Positions 53,406 through 61,885 of a DNA stretch of 64,000 nt are shown here, piece by piece. The DNA lies in assembly GCA_022843025.1 (NCBI GenBank), contig JALHOL010000007.1, positions 1 to 64,000 of the forward strand, given 5' to 3'. The notes under the pieces were generated by a model, which worked only from the letters and a program-made list of their open reading frames with translations, did no database searches and was not told the DNA's origin. This stretch comes from Paracoccaceae bacterium. GTDB lineage: Bacteria > Pseudomonadota > Alphaproteobacteria > Rhodobacterales > Rhodobacteraceae. Position 1 is the first letter of the stretch. Each line of letters opens with the position of its first letter. A program made the translations under genes and the position numbers.

Positions 53406-54422
53406 TCAGGCAAAGAGCGCGGGAAGATCAAGCGTCGCGCGCTGACCCAGATCGGCGCGGTGGCGGCTGAGGAATCCGTCGCAGGCTGCCCGCCCCGCAG
53501 TGTAGAGCAGCGTGATCAGGCCGGGATTGGGCGACAGTTTGCTGGAAGCGGACAGGTCGGTCATCACGGCGTCATCGGCGATGAGATGAACGAGGACATC
53601 CTTCATCTGGCCTTTTTCCATGCGCCCCGCAGCGATGAGCCGTTTGACGAAGTTCACCGCTCGCAATTCGCCCAGCAGGGCGGCGTGGAAGCTGATTTCA
53701 TTTACCCGGTTCTGGATATCGAGCGGGGTTTTCGGCACCTCATCCCGCAGCCACGGATTGATGGACACGATGGCGATGTCATCGGGAAGGTCGGGTTCGT
53801 AAAGCGGGAAAAGGGCGGGGTTGCCGGAATAGCCGCCGTCCCAATAGCTTTCCTCACCGATGGTGACGGCCTGAAACACGGTGGGCAGGCAGGCGGAGGC
53901 GAGCAGCACCTCGGGTGTGAGCGCGTTGCCGGTGAAGATGCGGATGCGCCCGGTGCGGACATTGGTGGCCCCCACGAACAGGCGCGGGCCGTCGGCATGG
54001 CAGACTTGGCTGAAATCCAGCCGGCGGACGACCGGTTCGAGCGGGTTTTCCCAGAACGGACCCCAGCCATAGGGCGACCAGAGCTGTGCCGCGATGCCCT
54101 GCGGCGAGACGGGAAAGGCGGTTTCCACGGCGTCTGACATCGCGCGGGAGGCGGCGTAGAAGGGCTGCATCCATGACGACATGCGGAAGTCGCCCACATT
54201 GGCAACCTGCGCCCAAAGCGTGGCGAGGCTGGCTTTGGCACCTGCCCGCCCGCCTGCCAGCATCCCGGCCTTGAGCGCCGCGCCATTAAGCGCCCCCGCC
54301 GAGGTGCCGGAGATGGCGGCGATTTCGATGCCGTCGTCTTCGAGCAGGCGATCCAGCACGCCCCAAGTGAAGGCGCCATGGGCGCCACCACCTTGCAGGG
54401 CGAGAGAGAGGCGGAGGGTCAT
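53406..54422 (-). CDS. Patatin-like phospholipase (RssA type)
   Basis: A 338-residue serine hydrolase with a patatin domain: oxyanion loop GGGAHGAF (11-18), nucleophile Ser41 (ISGTSAGALNG) and Asp195 (WDGGYSGNP). No signal peptide, so it acts inside the cell, likely on acyl lipids or as a polyhydroxybutyrate-granule-associated hydrolase. The next minus-strand gene upstream is a 3-hydroxybutyrate dehydrogenase, which fits storage-lipid turnover but is not proof. Confidence 0.85.
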   Translation of the reverse strand: MTLRLSLALQGGGAHGAFTWGVLDRLLEDDGIEIAAISGTSAGALNGAALKAGMLAGGRAGAKASLATLWAQVANVGDFRMSSWMQPFYAASRAMSDAVETAFPVSPQGIAAQLWSPYGWGPFWENPLEPVVRRLDFSQVCHADGPRLFVGATNVRTGRIRIFTGNALTPEVLLASACLPTVFQAVTIGEESYWDGGYSGNPALFPLYEPDLPDDIAIVSINPWLRDEVPKTPLDIQNRVNEISFHAALLGELRAVNFVKRLIAAGRMEKGQMKDVLVHLIADDAVMTDLSASSKLSPNPGLITLLYTAGRAACDGFLSRHRADLGQRATLDLPALFA

Positions 54423-54452
54423 CTGGAGTCCTTGCGATCAGCCTGCGCGCGA

Positions 54453-54496
54453 CAATTTTCTTGGAAGAAAATTGCAAAATTCTTTGAAGAATTTTG
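54453..54496. repeat. Paired 22-nt hairpins, TTGGAA/TTTGAA loops
   Basis: Two exactly adjacent 22-base hairpins: arms CAATTTTC / GAAAATTG around TTGGAA (54453-54474) and arms CAAAATTC / GAATTTTG around TTTGAA (54475-54496). They begin two bases after the bdhA stop codon (minus strand) and lie 30 bases before the patatin ATG. Arms differ from 49591-49634, but the size, order and spacing are the same. Confidence 0.92.
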
Positions 54497-54498
54497 GG

Positions 54499-55275
54499 TC
54501 ACAGCGCCGTCCAGCCGCCATCGACGCTGATGGTGGTTCCGGTGACCTGATCGGCATAGGGCGAGCAGAGATAGAGAACCGTGCCGCCGATCTGGGCCGT
54601 GGTGGCGAATTCGCGCGAGGGCTGGCGTTGCAGCATCACCTCGCGGATCACCGTCTCGCGGTCCATGTTGTGGACCTTCATCTGATCGGGGATCTGCGCC
54701 TCGACCAGCGGGGTGAGGACATAGCCGGGGCAGATGGCGTTGCAGGTGATCCCCTGCCCCGCCGTTTCCAAGGCCACCGTCTTGGACAGGCCCACCACGC
54801 CGTGTTTTGCCGCGACATAGGCCGATTTGAACGGGCTGGCCGTCAGGCCATGCGCAGAGGCGATGTTGACGATCCGGCCCCAGCCTTTTGCGCGCATGTC
54901 CGGCAGGGCGGCGGCCGTGGTGTGGAAGGCCGAGGACAGGTTGATCGCGATGATCTGGTTCCATTTGTCCGTCGGGAATTCCTCGACCGGGGCGACGAAT
55001 TGGATGCCTGCATTGTTCACGAGGATATCGCAGCTCCCCGCCTTTTCGACCAGGGCGCGGCAATCCTCGCCCTTTGACATGTCGGCAGCGATGTAGCGGG
55101 CGGTGACACCGTGATCGGCGGCTATGCGCGCGGCGAGGGCGTGATCCTCTTCCCGGTCGGTGAAGCTGTTGATCACCACATTGATCCCGGCGCGCGCCAG
55201 TTCCTCGGCCACGCCGAGGCCGATGCCGGAGTTCGATCCGGTGATGATCGCGGTCTTGCCTTTCAGGTCCATCAT
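54499..55275 (-). CDS. bdhA: D-beta-hydroxybutyrate dehydrogenase
   Basis: NAD-dependent SDR of 258 residues that interconverts 3-hydroxybutyrate and acetoacetate in polyhydroxybutyrate breakdown. TGSNSGIG (12-19), NNAG (87-90), catalytic Ser140, Tyr153 and Lys157 (YVAAKHG). The sequence ASAHGLTASPFKSAYVAAKH and the C-terminal GWTAL are typical of bacterial HBDH. The ATG at 55275 or 55272 is possible. It is transcribed towards the patatin gene. Confidence 0.93.
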   Translation of the reverse strand: MMDLKGKTAIITGSNSGIGLGVAEELARAGINVVINSFTDREEDHALAARIAADHGVTARYIAADMSKGEDCRALVEKAGSCDILVNNAGIQFVAPVEEFPTDKWNQIIAINLSSAFHTTAAALPDMRAKGWGRIVNIASAHGLTASPFKSAYVAAKHGVVGLSKTVALETAGQGITCNAICPGYVLTPLVEAQIPDQMKVHNMDRETVIREVMLQRQPSREFATTAQIGGTVLYLCSPYADQVTGTTISVDGGWTAL

Positions 55276-55365
55276 GGCCCCCTTTTTGCTGCACGTGCAA
55301 AGTTAGGCATGCTGCGGGGGCGAATGCTACCCCCGACTGCGGCCCGTCGCGGGGGTGTGATGCAT

Positions 55366-55441
55366 AAAAAAAACGCCGGCACGAAGCCGGCGTCTAGTTA
55401 TTGAGGCAGGTTTCATACAGGCAAGAAACCTATCGAGCAGT
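55366..55441 (-). ncRNA. Candidate sRNA with own promoter and intrinsic terminator
   Basis: On the minus strand: -35 TTGGAT, 17 bases, -10 TATAAG (55448-55453), then about 76 bases with a 7-bp hairpin (AGGTTTC at 55408-55414, GAAACCT at 55425-55431) and an 8-bp terminator stem (ACGCCGGC / GCCGGCGT) followed by eight T residues. The segment has no ORF. The hairpin loop and the single-stranded part carry UGCCUG and UGCCUC. It lies between bdhA and a divergent binding-protein gene. Confidence 0.7.
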
Positions 55442-55554
55442 GCCTATCTTATACGCGGCCTGTCGCCGGTATCCAAGCTAAAAGTTTGAAATGGAAGGCA
55501 AGCGGCCTTAGGGTCATCTGCGAGAATATTGACCCCTGTGGGAGAGTTACGGCC

Positions 55555-57366
55555 ATGCGTTCAGGATTTCTTGGTGGTTTGAAGGGGGTGGCTGCGGCCC
55601 TGGCCTTGGTGGTGACACCCGGTCTGGCAGGGGCGCAGTCGCATGGCATAGCTATGTATGGAGAGCCTGCCCTCCCCCCGGATTTTGTGTCTTTGCCCTA
55701 TGCAAACCCGGATGCCCCCAAAGGCGGACGAATCGTTTTCGGCGAAAGCGGGGGGTTCGATTCGCTTAACCCATACATCGTGAACGGCATCGCCCCGGCC
55801 GGGCTGACGGCGCATACGGTGGAGACGCTGTTGGGCCGGTCTTTCGACGAACCCTTCACGCTGTACGGACTTTTGGCCGAATCGGTTAATACCGATGAGG
55901 CGCGGACCTTTGTAGAATTTACCCTGCGTGAAGGGGCGCGATTCTCGGATGGCAGCCCGGTGACGGTGGAGGATGTGATCTGGTCCTTTGAGACGCTGGG
56001 GACCAAGGGGCAGCCGCGCTATGCCGCAGCATGGAACAAGATCGGCAAGGTAGAACAGACGGGCGAGCGGAGCGTGAAGTTCACCTTCAACACCGAAGAC
56101 CGGGAATTGCCGCTGATCCTGGGGCTGCGCCCGATCCTGAAGAAGGCGCAGTGGGAGGGGAAGGATTTCACCCTGTCCACGCTGGAGGCCCCTATCGGAT
56201 CGGGGCCCTATGTGGTGGCCGAGTTCGAGCCGGGCAAGTTCATCAGCTATCGCAAGAACCCTGATTGGTGGGGGGCGGACCTGCCCTTCAACCGGGGGCA
56301 GCATAATCTGGATGAGATCCGCTATGACTATTTCGGCGATGGCGGGGTGGTGTTCGAGGCGTTCAAGGCGGGCGAGATCACCAGCTGGCGCGAAACAAAC
56401 CCGGTGAAATGGGAACAACAGTACGATTTTCCCGCCGTCACATCGGGCGATGTGGTGAAATCGGTGATCCCGCATAGCCGGCCTTCGGGGATTGAGGGGT
56501 TTGTGTTCAACACGCGGCGCGGGATGTTTGCCGATTGGCGGGTGCGCGAGGCGCTGATTACTGCGTTCAACTTTGAACTGGTGAACAAGACGCTGAATGG
56601 TGGGGCACAGCCGCGGATACAGTCTTACTTCTCAAACTCGCCGCTCGCGATGGTGCCCGGTGCGCCTGCCGAGGGGCGGGTGGCGGAATTACTGGCGCCG
56701 TTCAAGGCGGAATTGTTGCCCGGCGCGCTGGAGGGTTATGCCCTGCCGGTGGGCGATGGTAGCGAGGCCAACCGGGGCGCGATCCGGGCGGCGACAGCTT
56801 TGCTGGAAGAGGCCGGATGGACGGTGCAGGACGGGGTGTTGAAGAATGCTGCCGGGGAGCCGTTTGCGTTTGAGATTCTGATCACAAACGGCGCGGATGA
56901 CATCATCAACGCAGCGACGATCTATGTCGAAGGGTTGAAGCGGCTGGGGATCGAGGCGCGGGTAACCACTGTGGATTCCGCGCAGTACAAGGAACGGACC
57001 ACGAATTACGATTTCGACATGACGCATTACATCCGGTCTTTGTCGCTGTCGCCGGGCAATGAGCAGACGCTGTACTGGGGATCGGCGGGGGTGACGGAAC
57101 CCGGCACGCGCAACTGGATGGGGATGAATTCGCCCGCGGCCGAGGCGATGATCGCCACCATGGTGGCGGCAGCGGATGAGGCGGAGTTCGTGGCGGCAGT
57201 GCAGGCGCTGGACCGAGTGTTGACGACGGGACGCTATGTGATTCCGATCTGGTATTCGGATGTGTCACGGCTGGCGCATCGCAAGGAGTTGAAATATCCC
57301 GAACGTCTGCCGCTTTATGGCGACTGGCCGGGCTTTCAGCCCGAAGTCTGGTGGTATGAGGAATGA
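55555..57366 (+). CDS. Peptide-type ABC transporter substrate-binding protein (YejA-like)
   Basis: A 603-residue family 5 solute-binding protein with a signal peptide (hydrophobic core at about 11-22, cleavage near Ala-Gly-Ala). Conserved stretches: HGIAMYGEPALPPDFVSLPY, FVFNTRRGMFADWRVREALI and VIPIWYSDVSRLAH. It resembles YejA, the binding protein of the oligopeptide/microcin C importer. No permease or ATPase gene is adjacent in the window, so it may be an orphan serving a remote transporter. Start at 55555 has GGAGAG upstream. Confidence 0.87.
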   Translation: MRSGFLGGLKGVAAALALVVTPGLAGAQSHGIAMYGEPALPPDFVSLPYANPDAPKGGRIVFGESGGFDSLNPYIVNGIAPAGLTAHTVETLLGRSFDEPFTLYGLLAESVNTDEARTFVEFTLREGARFSDGSPVTVEDVIWSFETLGTKGQPRYAAAWNKIGKVEQTGERSVKFTFNTEDRELPLILGLRPILKKAQWEGKDFTLSTLEAPIGSGPYVVAEFEPGKFISYRKNPDWWGADLPFNRGQHNLDEIRYDYFGDGGVVFEAFKAGEITSWRETNPVKWEQQYDFPAVTSGDVVKSVIPHSRPSGIEGFVFNTRRGMFADWRVREALITAFNFELVNKTLNGGAQPRIQSYFSNSPLAMVPGAPAEGRVAELLAPFKAELLPGALEGYALPVGDGSEANRGAIRAATALLEEAGWTVQDGVLKNAAGEPFAFEILITNGADDIINAATIYVEGLKRLGIEARVTTVDSAQYKERTTNYDFDMTHYIRSLSLSPGNEQTLYWGSAGVTEPGTRNWMGMNSPAAEAMIATMVAAADEAEFVAAVQALDRVLTTGRYVIPIWYSDVSRLAHRKELKYPERLPLYGDWPGFQPEVWWYEE

Positions 57367-57377
57367 GGACGGAAAAG

Positions 57378-57494
57378 ATGAAGGCATATCTGGGTCTGGT
57401 GGTGGTTCTGATGGCTTTGGCGGGTTGCGCCACGATTGCGGGTGTGGGTGAGGACATTTCCTCGGGCGCGCGGACGGTGCAGAACACATTCTGA
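57378..57494 (+). CDS. Entericidin-like small lipoprotein (38 aa)
   Basis: A 38-residue lipoprotein: MKAYLGLVVVLMALAG, lipobox LAGC with Cys17, then ATIAGVGEDISSGARTVQNT, matching the entericidin EcnA/EcnB pattern (membrane-bound peptide of an antidote-toxin pair in enterics). It starts 11 bases after the binding-protein stop with a GGAAAAG ribosome binding site. No second copy is adjacent. Such genes are widespread single copies in alphaproteobacteria; toxicity is not certain. Confidence 0.85.
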   Translation: MKAYLGLVVVLMALAGCATIAGVGEDISSGARTVQNTF

Positions 57495-57512
57495 TGTGGT
57501 CGCATTCCGTGG

Positions 57513-57638
57513 GCGAATTCTGACGCAGAATTCGCGGCGGAATTTGACGCAAATTCCGGGTCTTTCCGGGAGGGGGCCGCGCCCAGCGGCCCCGAATTCT
57601 GTGTCAGAATTCGACGCGTTTTCTGCGTCAGAAAACGC
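57513..57638. repeat. Array of five hairpins between convergent genes
   Basis: In order: GCGAATTCTG / CAGAATTCGC around ACG (57513-57535); CGGAATTTG / CAAATTCCG around ACG (57538-57558); GGGGCCGC / GCGGCCCC around GCCCA (57573-57593); CGAATTCTG / CAGAATTCG around TGT (57593-57613); GCGTTTTCTG / CAGAAAACGC around CGT (57616-57638). The outer pairs mirror each other around the GC hairpin. They follow the entericidin stop on one side and the XRE-cupin stop (minus) on the other. Confidence 0.9.
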
Positions 57639-57646
57639 CTCTTTGG

Positions 57647-58270
57647 TCAGGTCAGGGATGTGACCCAGAGGATGGTGGCATCCTCATCCGACAGGCTGAT
57701 CACGTTATGGCCCATAGAGGCATCGTAATAAGCGCTGTCGCCGCGGCGCAGATCGACGGGTTCGTAGAATTCGGTATAGAGCCGCACCACTCCGGTGAGG
57801 ACGTAGAGGAATTCCTCGCCATCATGGCGGACCCAGCCGTCGAATTCATCGAAATCGCGGGCACGGATGCGGGCGCGGTAGGGCAGCATCTGTTTGCGCG
57901 TCAGCGGCCCTGCGAGGAGTTCGTGTTCATAGGTCGCCGTGGCGTGGCCCAGCCCTTCATTGGCTTTGGTCACGGCCATGCGACCCGACACCTGTGCCTT
58001 TGAGGGCGGGGTGAAAAGCTGTGGGACGGTGATGGCGAGGCCTTCGGCGAGCTTTTTCAGCGCCTCATAGGTGGGCGACATCTGGCCGTTTTCGATCTTT
58101 GACAGGGTAGACCGCGCAAGGCCCGCCTGTGTGGCGGCCTGTTCCAGTGTCCAGCCCTTTGCTTTGCGCAGATCGCGCACGCGTTGGCCCAGATCGAGCG
58201 GCGCGACGGGCGGTTCCGTCCCGTTTTCGCGGGCAATGCGGATAAGGGTTTTCGGGTCTGATCCAGCCAT
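57647..58270 (-). CDS. XRE-family regulator with cupin domain
   Basis: A 207-residue protein with an N-terminal helix-turn-helix (LGQRVRDLRKAKGWTLEQAA, LARSTLSKIENGQMSPTYE) and a C-terminal cupin sensor domain (about 130-205, DGEEFLYVLTGVVRLYTE, GDSAYYDASMGHNVIS). This architecture is typical of PuuR-like regulators of amine or amino-acid catabolism. The ATG at 58270 is preferred to 58306. Divergent from the acyl-CoA synthetase gene by 64 bases, which may be a target. Confidence 0.88.
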   Translation of the reverse strand: MAGSDPKTLIRIARENGTEPPVAPLDLGQRVRDLRKAKGWTLEQAATQAGLARSTLSKIENGQMSPTYEALKKLAEGLAITVPQLFTPPSKAQVSGRMAVTKANEGLGHATATYEHELLAGPLTRKQMLPYRARIRARDFDEFDGWVRHDGEEFLYVLTGVVRLYTEFYEPVDLRRGDSAYYDASMGHNVISLSDEDATILWVTSLT

Positions 58271-58334
58271 GGCTTCGCCATTACGCGAGGCGGGGCCTGC
58301 TTGCAACGGCGCTGTGGGCGCTTAGAAAGGCGGG

Positions 58335-59873
58335 ATGCTGTCCGAGATTGACCTTGGCCCCTGGCCGCCTTGCCCTGCCCCGTTCAATCTGGCGCGTCAT
58401 GTGCTGGAGGCATCCTGCGCGCAGGTGCCGGAACAGGTGGCGTTGCAGATCGTCAGCCCGGATGGGGCGGAGAGTTGGACCTATGCCCGGCTTATGTCCG
58501 CGGTTCGGGGCTGTGGGACCGGATTGCTGGAGCGGGGATTGGTGCCGGGTGACCGGGTGCTGATGCGGTTGGGCAATGTGGTGGAGTTTCCGGTGCTGTT
58601 TCTGGGGGCGATCGCGGCGGGGCTCGTGCCAGTGCCGACCTCTGCCGCGTTGACGGGGCCTGAGATCACGCGGATGGCGGCGCTGGTGGGGCCTGCGCTG
58701 ATCGTGGCGGGAGATGGGGTGGCCTTGCCGGATCCGCTGCCCTGCCCGATCGTTACAGCCGACGAATTGGTGGCGTGGGAGCGGTTGCCGCCTTGTGCGT
58801 GGGATATGGGCGACCCCGAGCGGCTGGCCTATGCGGTGTTCACCTCGGGCACATCGGGGCGGGCGCAGGCTGTGGGGCATGCGCATCGGGCGATCTGGGC
58901 GCGTGGGATGATGCATGAGGGCTGGGAAGGGATTTCCCAGACGGATCGGGTGCTGCACGCGGGGGCGTTCAACTGGACCTATACGCTGGGCACCGGGTTG
59001 ATGGACCCGTGGACGCTGGGCGCGACGGCGCTGATCCCGGCGGCGGCTGTGGAGGCGAGGCAGTTGGGGCTGTTGTTACAGCGGTTCGATGCGACGGTCT
59101 TTGCGGCCGCGCCGGGTGTGTACCGGCAGATGCTGCGCGCAGGGCTGCCCGCGTTGCCGATGCTGCGGCATGGGTTGAGCGCGGGTGAGGCGCTGCCGGA
59201 GGCGCTGCGCGCGGAATGGCAAGCGGCGACCGGCTGCGCGGTGCATGAGGCGTTGGGGATGACGGAAGTGTCGACCTATCTGTCAGGCAGCCCCGCGCGC
59301 CCTGCCCTGCCCGGCACGGCGGGATGGGTGCAAGCCGGGCGACGGGTGGCCGTTCTGAGCCCGGACGGGGTGCCCGTGATGCGGGGCGAGGTTGGGGTTC
59401 TGGCGGTGCATCGGGGCGATCCGGGGGTGATGCTGGGCTATCTTGGGGATGAGGCCGCGACTGCGGCGCGATTTCAGGGTGATTGGTTCGTGACCGGCGA
59501 TCTGGCGGTGATGGGGCCGGAAGGGGCAATCCGCTTTGCAGGGCGGGCGGATGATCTGATGAATGCGGGGGGCTTTCGCGTGTCGCCGTTGGAGGTGGAG
59601 GCGGCGATGGCGATTTGCCCGGGCGTCGAGGATGTGGCGGTGACCGAGGTGGAGGTCAGGCCGGGCGTGCGGGTGATCAGTTGCTTCTTTGTGGGCAGCG
59701 CCGAGGTGGGGGCGCTGGAGGCCCATGCGGCGGCGCAATTGGCACGGTGGAAGCAGCCGCGTCTGTTCCATCGGCTTGACGCCCTGCCGCGTTCGGCCAA
59801 CAACAAGCTGAACCGCCGCGCGCTGGCCGCGCTGTTGCCGCCCCAATCAACGCCCGAGGAGGGCCGTGCATGA
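58335..59873 (+). CDS. AMP-dependent acyl-CoA synthetase/ligase
   Basis: Adenylate-forming ligase of 512 residues. A3-type motif FTSGTSGRAQAVGHAHRA, later WFVTGDLAVMG and FAGRADDLMNAGGFRVSP (hinge) and a C-terminal KQPRLFHRLDALPRSANNKL with the catalytic lysine region. It activates a carboxylic acid with ATP and CoA; the acid is unknown (benzoate-CoA-ligase-like or medium-chain). Overlaps the next FrnE-like gene by four bases. Confidence 0.87.
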   Translation: MLSEIDLGPWPPCPAPFNLARHVLEASCAQVPEQVALQIVSPDGAESWTYARLMSAVRGCGTGLLERGLVPGDRVLMRLGNVVEFPVLFLGAIAAGLVPVPTSAALTGPEITRMAALVGPALIVAGDGVALPDPLPCPIVTADELVAWERLPPCAWDMGDPERLAYAVFTSGTSGRAQAVGHAHRAIWARGMMHEGWEGISQTDRVLHAGAFNWTYTLGTGLMDPWTLGATALIPAAAVEARQLGLLLQRFDATVFAAAPGVYRQMLRAGLPALPMLRHGLSAGEALPEALRAEWQAATGCAVHEALGMTEVSTYLSGSPARPALPGTAGWVQAGRRVAVLSPDGVPVMRGEVGVLAVHRGDPGVMLGYLGDEAATAARFQGDWFVTGDLAVMGPEGAIRFAGRADDLMNAGGFRVSPLEVEAAMAICPGVEDVAVTEVEVRPGVRVISCFFVGSAEVGALEAHAAAQLARWKQPRLFHRLDALPRSANNKLNRRALAALLPPQSTPEEGRA

Positions 59874-60511
59874 TCCGTCTGGATATCTTTTCTGACCCTG
59901 TTTGCCCTTGGTGCCTGATTGGGAAGGCCAATCTGGACCGGGCCATGGAAAGCCGCCCGAACCATGTGTTTCAGGTGCAGTGGCATCCGTTCCAGTTGAA
60001 CCCGGACATGCCGAAAGAGGGTGTTGGGCATGTGGACTATCTGGCGGCCAAGTTCGGCAGCCGGGAGAAGGCCATTCAGGCGATGTTGCAGGTGGCCGAG
60101 CACGCCAAGAAGGCCGGGGCCGAGATCGACATGGAAAAGGTGACGCGCCTGCCCAATACGCTGGATGCGCATCGGTTGATCCATTGGGCGGGGATCGAGG
60201 GGCGTCAGACGGCCATGGTGGCACGGCTGTTCAAGGCGCATTGGCGCGAGGGCGCGGATATTGGCGAGGCGGCGACTTTGGCGCGGCTGGCAGGTGAAGT
60301 TGGGATGAATGCGGCAGCGGTGGCGCGGCTTTTGGCGACCGATGCCGATGCCGATGACATCCGGGCGCGCGATATGGATGCGCGGCAGAAGGGGGTGACG
60401 GCGGTGCCGACATTCCTGATCGCGCAGCAATACGTGGTGTCGGGCGCGCAGCCCGTGGAGATGTGGCAGCAGGTGATCGACGAATTGGCCGAGAAGATCG
60501 CGCAAGGATAA
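59870..60511 (+). CDS. DsbA family oxidoreductase (FrnE-like)
   Basis: A 213-residue thioredoxin-fold protein of the FrnE/2-hydroxychromene-2-carboxylate isomerase group: active-site Cys12-Pro-Trp-Cys15 (DPVCPWCLIGK) and a helical insert. It lacks a signal peptide, so it is cytoplasmic, as usual for FrnE. Overlap with the acyl-CoA synthetase gene suggests coexpression. Role: thiol-disulfide exchange or polyketide/aromatic metabolism, not decidable. Confidence 0.87.
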   Translation: MIRLDIFSDPVCPWCLIGKANLDRAMESRPNHVFQVQWHPFQLNPDMPKEGVGHVDYLAAKFGSREKAIQAMLQVAEHAKKAGAEIDMEKVTRLPNTLDAHRLIHWAGIEGRQTAMVARLFKAHWREGADIGEAATLARLAGEVGMNAAAVARLLATDADADDIRARDMDARQKGVTAVPTFLIAQQYVVSGAQPVEMWQQVIDELAEKIAQG

Positions 60512-60516
60512 GGGCG

Positions 60517-60565
60517 GCAGCGCAGGGGACAACGATTTTTCTGCGAAAAATCAGTCCCCTGCTGC
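60517..60565 (+). repeat. Long hairpin after the FrnE-like gene, sharing a 23-nt repeat with iscR 3' end
   Basis: Outer stem CAGGGGAC / GTCCCCTG (60523-60530, 60554-60561), extended by GCAG / CTGC, and inner stem GATTTTTC / GAAAAATC around TGC (60534-60552). Positions 60530-60552 are identical to 36159-36181. It starts six bases after the stop codon. The rest of the gap to 60639 holds no gene that I can support. Confidence 0.85.
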
Positions 60566-60638
60566 GTATCGGGCGGCGCACAGAGCAATGTGCGCTTTGG
60601 GCAGTTCCGCAGGGCGGGGCTCCGTGTTAGCAGACGTT

Positions 60639-61859
60639 ATGATACAGAACGCCCCCCCGGACACCCGACCCGCTGCCATCATGGGGCCGCGTGAATTCAT
60701 CGCGATGATCGCGATGCTGTTTGCCACCATCGCCTTTTCCATTGATGCGATGCTGCCCGCCCTGCCCGAGATTGCGGCGGAGTTGTCGCCCGATGCGCCG
60801 AATGCGGCGCAGCTGATCCTGACATCTTTCGTGCTGGGCATGGGGATCGGGACGCTGTTTGCGGGGCCTTTGTCGGATGCCTTTGGGCGGCGGCCTGTGA
60901 TCCTTGCGGGGGCGGCGCTTTATTGTGCGTCGGCCCTTGTGGCGTATTTTTCGCCCACGCTGGAGGGCGTGCTGATCGCCCGGCTGTTGCAGGGGTTGGG
61001 CTCAGCCGGGCCGCGGGTGGTGTCGCTGGCGCTGGTGCGTGACCTGTACAAGGGGCGCGACATGGCGCGGGTGGTGAGTTTCGCCATGATGATCTTTACG
61101 CTGGTCCCCGCGATTGCGCCGTTTATCGGCGAAGGGATCATGTGGGTGACGGGCTGGCGGGGGATTTTCCTGGCTTTCTTGGTGTTTTCCGGCCTGTCGA
61201 TGCTGTGGTTCTGGCTGCGCCAGCCCGAGACATTGACCGCGGATCAGCGGCGGCCCTTGCGGGTGGCAACGCTGCGCGCGGCCTTTGTCGAGGTGCTGTC
61301 GCATCGGGTGGTGGTGGTGTCGATTGCGGTGCAGACGCTGGGCTTTGCCTGTCTATTTGCCACGCTGTCGGCGACGCAGCCGATCTTTGATCAGGTCTAT
61401 GGCGAAGGGGATCGCTTTGCGATGTGGTTTGCGGTGATTGCGGTGGTGTCGGGGACATCGAGCCTGATCAACGCGAAACTGGTGGGCCGGTTGGGGATGC
61501 GGCGGATGATCACCGTGACGCTGGCGGCGCAGGTGGTGTTTTCCTGCGCGATGCTGGTGACGAAATCGCTGGGGATGTGGCCCGGCGCGCTGGCCTTTCC
61601 GGCGCATCTGATTTGGACCATCGGGGTGTTCTTCATGACTGGGCTGACCATCGGCAATCTGAACGCGCTGGGGTTGGAACCGGTAGGCCATATTGCCGGG
61701 ATGGCGGCAAGCGTGATGGGGGCGATTGCGACGGTGGCATCCGTGGTGCTGGCGGCCCCGGTGGGGTTGATGTTCAACGGGACACCCTATCCGCTGATGG
61801 CGGGGGTGGCGCTGTTTGCCGCGGCCGGCTGGGGATTGATGCGGTTGATCCCGCGGTGA
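60639..61859 (+). CDS. Bcr/CflA family MFS multidrug exporter
   Basis: A 406-residue 12-helix major facilitator protein. The motif-A-like GPLSDAFGRRPVILAG between helices 2 and 3 and LQGLGSAGPRVVSLALVRDL (helix 5 motif) fit the Bcr/CflA drug-proton antiporter group. The start at 60639 (MIQNAPPDTRPAAIMGPREF) is used; TTG or GTG alternatives lie upstream. Substrate unknown. Convergent with mfd. Confidence 0.87.
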   Translation: MIQNAPPDTRPAAIMGPREFIAMIAMLFATIAFSIDAMLPALPEIAAELSPDAPNAAQLILTSFVLGMGIGTLFAGPLSDAFGRRPVILAGAALYCASALVAYFSPTLEGVLIARLLQGLGSAGPRVVSLALVRDLYKGRDMARVVSFAMMIFTLVPAIAPFIGEGIMWVTGWRGIFLAFLVFSGLSMLWFWLRQPETLTADQRRPLRVATLRAAFVEVLSHRVVVVSIAVQTLGFACLFATLSATQPIFDQVYGEGDRFAMWFAVIAVVSGTSSLINAKLVGRLGMRRMITVTLAAQVVFSCAMLVTKSLGMWPGALAFPAHLIWTIGVFFMTGLTIGNLNALGLEPVGHIAGMAASVMGAIATVASVVLAAPVGLMFNGTPYPLMAGVALFAAAGWGLMRLIPR

Positions 61860-61885
61860 GGGTGTGGCGGGGGGGGAACCCCGCC

